Shown: piece after piece, positions 5,099 to 8,352 of the stretch
Layout of the letters: every line of letters begins with the position of its first letter
How positions within the stretch are numbered: the first letter of the stretch is position 1
DNA from: CAZGVW01 sp964529265
GTDB lineage: Bacteria > Planctomycetota > Phycisphaerae > Phycisphaerales > UBA1924
Direction: 5' to 3'
Length of the DNA stretch: 8,352 bases
NCBI GenBank assembly: GCA_964529265.1
Contig: CAZGVW010000082.1
Coordinates: forward strand, 1-8,352
The notes under the pieces: generated by a model
Databases searched by the model: none
The model's input: only the letters and a program-made list of their open reading frames with translations
What the model was told of the DNA's origin: nothing
Program-made: the position numbers and the translations under genes

Positions 5099-5752
5099 AT
5101 GAAGAAGTCGCTTGGTCGTCTGGTTCTGGGTGTTGCGGCCGCGGTCGTGGGCGTGTCGGCGGTGATGGCGCCGTCGGTCGCCGCGCAGTACAGCAAGGAG
5201 ACCGCCGCGAAGGCTGTGATCGGCCAGAAGGCGCCGGACTTCACGCTCACGGACACGAACGGGAACAAGCATTCGCTGAGCGAGCTGAGCCAGGGCGGGA
5301 AGGTGGTTGTGATCGAGTGGTTCAACCCGGACTGCCCGTACGTGAAGCTGCATCATGCGACGAACACGACGATGCGGGACACCTTCAACGCGTTCAAGGA
5401 CCAGGGCGTGGTGTGGGTGGCGGTGAACAGCGGCGCCGAGGGTAAGCAGGGCGCGGGCCTTGAGCGGAACCAGAGCGCTGTTGAGGAGTTCGGGATCACG
5501 TACCCCGTGCTGATGGACGACATGGGCGACGTGGGTCGTCTGTACGGCGCGAAGACGACGCCGCACATGTTCATCATCGACAAGGAAGGCATGCTGGTGT
5601 ACGCGGGCGCGATCGACAGCGACGCGAGCGGCAAGCGGCACGCCGAGGCTGATTACGTGAACTACGTGAAGCAGGCGCTGAAGCAGGTGCTGGCGGGCGA
5701 GACGGTGACGACGCCGGAGACGCGGGCCTACGGCTGCAGCGTGAAGTACTGA
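5099..5752 (+). CDS. Secreted thioredoxin-fold redoxin (AhpC/TSA type) with CPYV site
   Basis: A 217-residue protein with a clear signal peptide: KK, hydrophobic 8-26, cleavage near VAA-Q (28-30). The redoxin domain runs from about 38 to 198. IGQKAPDFTLTDTNGN (41-56) is the usual entry, EWFNPDCPYVKLHH (73-86) holds the nucleophilic cysteine C79, and KTTPHMFIIDKEG (152-164) carries the cis-proline P155. The second position of the thioredoxin CxxC is valine (CPYV), and the peroxiredoxin Thr three residues before the cysteine is missing, so it is neither a classical thioredoxin nor a typical peroxiredoxin. The C-terminal RAYGCSVKY adds C213, the only other cysteine and a natural disulfide partner for C79. 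A similar GCxIKW/Y ending is familiar from related secreted redoxins. AAGGAG 8 nt before the ATG is a strong ribosome site. It lies behind the DsbD-like gene and before a strong terminator, and codons favour C-ending forms, suggesting good expression. Confidence 0.92.
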   Translation: MKKSLGRLVLGVAAAVVGVSAVMAPSVAAQYSKETAAKAVIGQKAPDFTLTDTNGNKHSLSELSQGGKVVVIEWFNPDCPYVKLHHATNTTMRDTFNAFKDQGVVWVAVNSGAEGKQGAGLERNQSAVEEFGITYPVLMDDMGDVGRLYGAKTTPHMFIIDKEGMLVYAGAIDSDASGKRHAEADYVNYVKQALKQVLAGETVTTPETRAYGCSVKY

Positions 5753-5785
5753 TTCACGAAGAAAGCCGGTTTGGTTTGAAGTTTG

Positions 5786-5818
5786 AAGCCCGGTCGCGAG
5801 CGCGGCCGGGCTTTTTTT
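5786..5818 (+). terminator. Strong intrinsic terminator of the DsbD-like/redoxin unit
   Basis: A 12-bp stem (5786-5797 with 5802-5813, one G-U pair) around the tetraloop GAGC contains GCCCGG/CCGGGC and runs into seven T's (5812-5818). It begins 33 nt after the redoxin stop. The 5' arm is entered through a doubled TTTGAAG (5775-5788). On the opposite strand no T-run follows, so it mainly acts on the + strand, although it sits just past the HPr stop and may also shield that convergent operon. Confidence 0.92.
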
Positions 5819-5846
5819 CTGCGCCCCGGATGGGTCGGCGGGATGG

Positions 5847-6122
5847 TCAATCCTCGCCGAAGCGGGATTCGACGAGTTGCTTGAGGCGGTTGACAGCGGC
5901 TTCGGCGTCGTCGCCTTCGGCGCAGATTTCGAGGCAGGTGCCCTGTGTGGCGGCGAGCATGAGCATCTGCATGATGGACTTGCCGTCCACGGTTTCGTTG
6001 GCGCGTTTGACGGTGATGACGGAGCGGAAGGAGGAGGCGACGTCAACGAACGTCATGGCCGGCCGGGCGTGGAGGCCGAGGCGGTTGCGGATGGTGACGT
6101 TGGCGGTGGCGCGCTGCGGCAA
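5847..6122 (-). CDS. HPr-family phosphocarrier protein (NPr-like), TTG start
   Basis: A 91-residue cytosolic phosphocarrier that relays phosphate from enzyme I to EIIA. RLGLHARPA (14-22) contains the phosphorylated histidine H18 with R20 and P21. VDGKSIMQMLMLAA (45-58) holds S49 at the place of the regulatory Ser46 followed by Ile-Met, the context that HPr kinase recognises in other bacteria; whether this organism has that kinase cannot be seen. Length and the beta-alpha-beta-beta-alpha-beta-alpha order fit the family. The start is TTG: no ATG or GTG lies upstream in frame, the next in-frame ATG (residue 23) would remove H18, and GAGGA stands 9 nt before the TTG. The gene is last in a cluster behind hpf and ptsN, the order seen around npr in proteobacterial rpoN operons, so a role in a regulatory nitrogen-type PTS is favoured over sugar uptake. 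No enzyme I gene is in the window. Confidence 0.95.
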   Translation of the reverse strand: MPQRATANVTIRNRLGLHARPAMTFVDVASSFRSVITVKRANETVDGKSIMQMLMLAATQGTCLEICAEGDDAEAAVNRLKQLVESRFGED

Positions 6123-6131
6123 AGCCGTCGA

Positions 6132-6136
6132 TCCTC
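6132..6136 (-). promoter_or_regulatory. Shine-Dalgarno GAGGA supporting the TTG start of HPr
   Basis: On the minus strand, GAGGA stands 9 nt before the TTG at 6122-6120. It is the only good ribosome site near the 5' end of this frame and supports TTG as a real initiation codon. Confidence 0.55.
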
Positions 6137-6156
6137 GGAAGGGGGGAAACGGCGGG

Positions 6157-6185
6157 AGTGTAGCGGACGTGCGGGCGGTGTTCGG
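6157..6185 (-). promoter_or_regulatory. Possible internal promoter before HPr, CCGAAC-N17-TACACT
   Basis: In the 96-nt gap between ptsN and HPr the minus strand carries TACACT (6162-6157) with CCGAAC 17 nt upstream. The -35 is poor. It has the same NNGAAC-N17-TA...T layout as the murA and rhodanese candidates, so it may be a secondary promoter giving HPr independent expression. Confidence 0.22.
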
Positions 6186-6218
6186 GCGATGTGAGTGGCG
6201 GGCGGGGTGAGCGTCCCG

Positions 6219-6695
6219 TCAGCCGCCGAGGCCCGCGCCATCGGCCTCTTCGAGCAGGCTGCGGACTTCATCGACGGTTTCGGCCTGGCGGAGGAACTTG
6301 CGGAAGGTGTCCTGGCTGAGGCGGCGGAAGATGATCTCCATGGCCTGGAGGTGCTCTTCCGGGTTGTCGGCGGGGCTCAGGAGGAGGAAGACGGAGTAGA
6401 CGGGCTGCTTGTCGAGGGAGTTGAAATCGACGCCGGTTCGGCTGACGCCGATGGCGGCGGCGATGCGCGAGACGGACTTGTGCTTGACGTGGGGCACGGC
6501 GACGCCGCGGCCGAAACCGGTGGATCCTCGCTTCTCGCGATCGAGGATGGAGGCGATCATCTCGGCGCGCATGGTCTTCTTGGCGGCGCCGGAGGCGATG
6601 AGGGCGTCCACCAGTTCGCCGACGACGGCGTCGCGTTCGGAGGACCCGAGGTTGGGCACGATGGCCTTGTCAGGCACGAGCTCGCTGAGTTTCAT
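6219..6695 (-). CDS. ptsN: PTS EIIA domain protein, nitrogen-type (PtsN/EIIA-Ntr)
   Basis: A 158-residue cytosolic EIIA of the fructose/nitrogen class. It accepts phosphate from HPr and, in the nitrogen PTS, acts as a regulator rather than passing it to a sugar. Landmarks: MKLSELV at the start, EMIASILDREKRGSTGFGRGVAVPHVK (45-71) with the phospho-accepting histidine H69, VYSVFLLLSPADNPEEHLQAMEIIFRRL (99-126) with the second active-site histidine H115, and a helical C-terminus with FRKFLRQAETVDEV. No EIIB, EIIC or response-regulator domain is fused, and no sugar permease is nearby, which supports a regulatory role. The ATG at 6695 matches the family start; its Shine-Dalgarno is poor (GGAA) and a perfect hairpin lies just upstream, so translation may depend on hpf coupling or be deliberately low. 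hpf precedes it by 43 nt and HPr follows by 96 nt. Confidence 0.95.
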   Translation of the reverse strand: MKLSELVPDKAIVPNLGSSERDAVVGELVDALIASGAAKKTMRAEMIASILDREKRGSTGFGRGVAVPHVKHKSVSRIAAAIGVSRTGVDFNSLDKQPVYSVFLLLSPADNPEEHLQAMEIIFRRLSQDTFRKFLRQAETVDEVRSLLEEADGAGLGG

Positions 6696-6710
6696 CAGTG
6701 GCGTTTCCGT

Positions 6711-6728
6711 GCGGCGGCCATCCGCCGC
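6711..6728 (-). other. Perfect hairpin in the hpf-ptsN gap
   Basis: GCGGCGG (6711-6717) and CCGCCGC (6722-6728) pair in a 7-bp stem with a 4-nt loop. It starts 10 nt after the hpf stop and ends 15 nt before the ptsN ATG. With no T-run it is more likely an RNA-processing, stabilising or translation-modulating element than a terminator. The surrounding CCGCCGCGGCGG sequence allows alternative pairings. Confidence 0.5.
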
Positions 6729-6738
6729 GGCGGTCCTT

Positions 6739-7038
6739 TCAGCGCTTGGGATCTTTGAGCCGCTCCTTGAAGTTGTTGAGCTGGCGGGACATTTTTTCGA
6801 CGGCCTGGTCGATGCAGGTGTAGATGTTGGGGCCTTTGGAGTGTGCGACGAAGCGATCGTGCTTCACGGCGTCTACGACGATTTCGACATCGAACTCACC
6901 ATGCTCCGCGGCGTCGAGGACGACGTCAATCTCCATGACTCCATCGAAGAATTTGGTGAGTTTCTCGCACTTGGCTTCCGCGTGGGTTCGGATGGGGTCG
7001 GTGACGGTCAACTTCCTTCCCGTGACTTCGATGCGCAT
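6739..7038 (-). CDS. hpf: Ribosome hibernation promoting factor, short form (HPF/RaiA family)
   Basis: A 99-residue protein of the HPF/YfiA family. It binds the 30S decoding region in slow-growing or starved cells, blocks tRNA and mRNA and promotes inactive ribosome dimers. The sequence shows the beta-alpha-beta-beta-beta-alpha fold: MRIEVTGRKLTVTDPIRTHAEAK (1-23), a helix with KLTKFFDGVMEIDVVLDA (26-43), strands at EFDVEIVVDAVKHDRFVAHSKG (48-69), and the second helix IYTCIDQAVEKMSRQLNNFKERLKD (72-96), rich in basic residues for rRNA contact. The C-terminal dimerisation domain of the long form is missing, and it is close in length to E. coli HPF (95). AGGAG 5 nt before the ATG gives a good ribosome site. 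ptsN follows at 43 nt, as in proteobacterial rpoN operons. Confidence 0.95.
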   Translation of the reverse strand: MRIEVTGRKLTVTDPIRTHAEAKCEKLTKFFDGVMEIDVVLDAAEHGEFDVEIVVDAVKHDRFVAHSKGPNIYTCIDQAVEKMSRQLNNFKERLKDPKR

Positions 7039-7060
7039 GCGATCTCCTGTGGATGACGCA

Positions 7061-7082
7061 GGGACGCCGCCTTCAGGCGCCC
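7061..7082 (-). other. Hairpin between the DUF502 gene and hpf
   Basis: CGCC (7065-7068) pairs with GGCG (7076-7079), and after a bulged A (7064) GGG pairs with CCC (7080-7082), around a 7-nt loop. It lies mid-way in the 86-nt gap, 22 nt before the hpf start. No T-run follows, so read-through from DUF502 into hpf is expected; an attenuating or processing role is possible. Confidence 0.3.
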
Positions 7083-7124
7083 TCGGCCGGGGCCGGGCGA
7101 CTCCGCTGATTCAACCGCTTCCGC

Positions 7125-8093
7125 TCAATCACCCTGATCCTTTTCGGGGGCGCTGCCGCCGGTGGTGGCCTTCGGCCCGCCTGCCGGGGCGGCCGGACTG
7201 CCGACCATCATGCCGAGCGCATGGGCCGATGCCAAGTCCCCCGCTTCGGCGGCCCTGGCGGCGCCGGTGGGGAGCGTGGGCGTGATCTGCTCCTGGCTCG
7301 GGATCAGGACGCCGCCGGAGACGACGAATCGGAGCGCCTCGTCGATGGTGATGGGGATATCGATCGCCTCGCGGGCGGGGATGGTGATGGTGTAGCCGGT
7401 GAAGGGGGTGGGGCTGGAGGGGATGAAGACGGTGATGCACTCATCGCCGACGGCCCGCTCGGCGGTCTTCATGGCGTCGCCGGTCATGAGGCCGACGCTC
7501 CAGATGCCCTTGCGCGGGTATTCCACGAGCACGACGCGGCTGAAGGCGGGGCGCTGCTTGTTCTCGCCGAGCACGAAATCGACGATCTGCTTGACGTGGG
7601 GGTACACGCTCTTGAAGAGGGGCACCTTGGCGAAGGCGCGCTCAAGGCGCGAATAGACGCGGCGGCCGATGAAGCCGCCGAGAAGCAATCCGGCGAGGTA
7701 GATGAGGATGATGGCGACGGCGAGGCCGATGAAGCGCAGGTACCAGTGAGCCTCCCAGTAGTCGCTGAAGTTTCGGGCGCGGATCTGGGTCCGAAGGAGA
7801 TCGTCCGACAGTGGCCGGAGCGATTGGCGGGAGCGCTCGTCCCTGGCCTGACGGATGACTTCGGGCGTGACCTGGAACCAGGAGGGCTGGTCTCGCTCGC
7901 TGACGACGCGGGGGGCGACGTTGAGGATGACCTGCCGGATGCCCCTGTTGATGGGTTCGGCGACGTTGGAGTCGACGAACCGATACGCCATCACGAGGAT
8001 CCAGAGCGTGAGGACGGACGGCAGGAGAATGACCAGCCCGCGCAGGAAGAACTGCTTGAAATCCGCCCAGAAGGTTCGTTTCTGCTTGGCCAT
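7125..8093 (-). CDS. DUF502 family membrane protein
   Basis: A 322-residue inner-membrane protein of the uncharacterised DUF502 family. TM1 spans about 17-38 (LRGLVILLPSVLTLWILVMA region) and TM2 about 120-142 (LRFIGLAVAIILIYLAGLLLGG region). The 80 residues between them are hydrophilic and probably periplasmic. Family landmarks follow TM2: RRVYSRLERAFAKVPLFKSVYPHVKQIVDFV (144-174), RVVLVEYPRKGIWSVGLMTG (186-205), FIPSSPTPFTGYTITIPAREAIDIPITIDEALRFVVSGG (223-261). The last 45 residues form an Ala/Gly/Pro-rich tail not seen in the core family. The molecular function is unknown. Start: ATG at 8093 fits the family N-terminus and follows AGGA directly; a GTG at 8144 would add 17 Ala/Ser-rich residues without a ribosome site and is less likely. 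It is first in a same-strand run with hpf (86 nt), ptsN and HPr. Confidence 0.92.
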   Translation of the reverse strand: MAKQKRTFWADFKQFFLRGLVILLPSVLTLWILVMAYRFVDSNVAEPINRGIRQVILNVAPRVVSERDQPSWFQVTPEVIRQARDERSRQSLRPLSDDLLRTQIRARNFSDYWEAHWYLRFIGLAVAIILIYLAGLLLGGFIGRRVYSRLERAFAKVPLFKSVYPHVKQIVDFVLGENKQRPAFSRVVLVEYPRKGIWSVGLMTGDAMKTAERAVGDECITVFIPSSPTPFTGYTITIPAREAIDIPITIDEALRFVVSGGVLIPSQEQITPTLPTGAARAAEAGDLASAHALGMMVGSPAAPAGGPKATTGGSAPEKDQGD

Positions 8094-8210
8094 TCCTGAG
8101 TGCGCGAGTGAAGTCGAGGCGGCGGCCGCTCCGGGTTTGCCCACCGCCGGCCCCCGGAGCCCCCAGAGCCCTCGGGAGCATTGATCGGCGAATCGCAGCC
8201 GCGGTTGCAG

Positions 8211-8239
8211 ACTGTACGGGGGGCGCCCGCGCTTCTCAA
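8211..8239 (-). promoter_or_regulatory. Promoter TTGAGA-N17-TACAGT for the DUF502-hpf-ptsN-HPr cluster
   Basis: On the minus strand TTGAGA (8239-8234, five of six consensus positions) and TACAGT (8216-8211, four of six) are exactly 17 nt apart. It is the best sigma70-like promoter seen in the window. The -35 overlaps the stop codon of the upstream PDZ gene. It would give a leader of about 110 nt before the ATG at 8093. The spacer is very GC-rich, which could slow open-complex formation. Confidence 0.5.
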
Positions 8240-8352
8240 TCCGCGGCGACGAGCGTGACCGAGGTGGAGACGCGGCGCGTGCCGCGGCGGACGGAGACTT
8301 CGACGCGCTCGCCGACCTCGCGTTCGCTGAGGATCTTGACGAGATCCTCCAT
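8236..8352 (-). CDS. C-terminal end of a PDZ-domain protein (partial at right edge)
   Basis: The minus-strand frame reaching the right edge reads 38 residues and stops with TGA at 8238-8236. Its sequence, MEDLVKILSEREVGERVEV then SVRRGTRRVSTSVTLVAAD, is the last helix and strand of a PDZ domain, as at the C-terminus of HtrA/DegP-type proteases, carboxy-terminal proteases or PDZ scaffold proteins (compare the usual 'sleDLvriLs..evGdrVeVtVrRgg.r.t..VtL'). The methionine at the very edge is probably internal. Which protease or scaffold it belongs to cannot be told. The DUF502 gene lies 142 nt downstream with its own promoter. Confidence 0.75.
   Translation of the reverse strand: MEDLVKILSEREVGERVEVSVRRGTRRVSTSVTLVAAD

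Noticed and set aside
4889..6046. 385-codon open frame on the minus strand opposite the redoxin gene
   Set aside because: It overlaps the well-supported redoxin, its terminator and HPr on the same strand; its product is Arg/His/Pro-rich with no recognisable fold.
7221..8099. 292-codon open frame on the + strand opposite DUF502
   Set aside because: Antisense to a conserved family member; highly acidic Gly/Asp/Glu-rich product typical of shadow frames.
7642..8181. 179-codon minus-strand frame overlapping the DUF502 gene in another frame
   Set aside because: It overlaps a conserved coding frame, and the product is Arg/Pro-rich without features.

Overview
The window is GC-rich bacterial chromosome carrying mostly single-copy housekeeping and envelope genes. 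The mix of MurA, a small secreted fibro-slime protein, a secreted single-cysteine redoxin, a DUF502 membrane protein and an HPr/EIIA-Ntr/HPF cluster fits a Planctomycetota bacterium, perhaps of the Phycisphaerae. This placement is inferred from protein families and base composition only; there is no rRNA or other marker here.

Left end (1-564): an intergenic stretch, strongly G-rich on the + strand. It holds three different heptanucleotide tandem repeats, a canonical G-quadruplex motif and a REP-like hairpin. A signal-peptide-like ORF that runs off the left edge on the minus strand is weakly supported. Next comes murA (minus, 565-2019), with a 23-residue insertion and a low-complexity tail, followed by a hairpin that probably ends its transcript. 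A 319-nt divergent region separates murA from a secreted fibro-slime domain protein (plus, 2339-3292), which ends in a GC-rich terminator.

Middle (3457-5752): an envelope thiol-chemistry group. A rhodanese-like probable lipoprotein without its active-site cysteine (minus) diverges from a stand-alone DsbD N-terminal-domain protein (plus). That gene is followed, 95 nt on, by a secreted thioredoxin-fold redoxin with a CPYV site and a C-terminal cysteine. A textbook intrinsic terminator with seven T's closes the unit. A working model is that the DsbD-alpha-like protein and the redoxin exchange electrons outside the cytoplasmic membrane, with the membrane reductase encoded elsewhere.

Right part (5847-8093, all minus): DUF502 membrane protein, hpf, ptsN, then an HPr-family gene starting at TTG. 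The order hpf-ptsN-HPr is that of the proteobacterial rpoN operon (rpoN-hpf-ptsN-rapZ-npr) without rpoN and rapZ, so it looks like a compact nitrogen-type PTS and ribosome-hibernation module. A good sigma70-like promoter (TTGAGA-N17-TACAGT) overlaps the stop codon of the upstream gene and could drive the whole cluster. At the right edge (8236-8352) lies the C-terminus of a PDZ-domain protein.

No tRNA, rRNA, CRISPR array, transposase, phage or defence gene was found. The most unusual points are the heptamer repeats, the cysteine-less rhodanese, the split DsbD/redoxin pair, the shortened rpoN-like operon and the TTG-started HPr.
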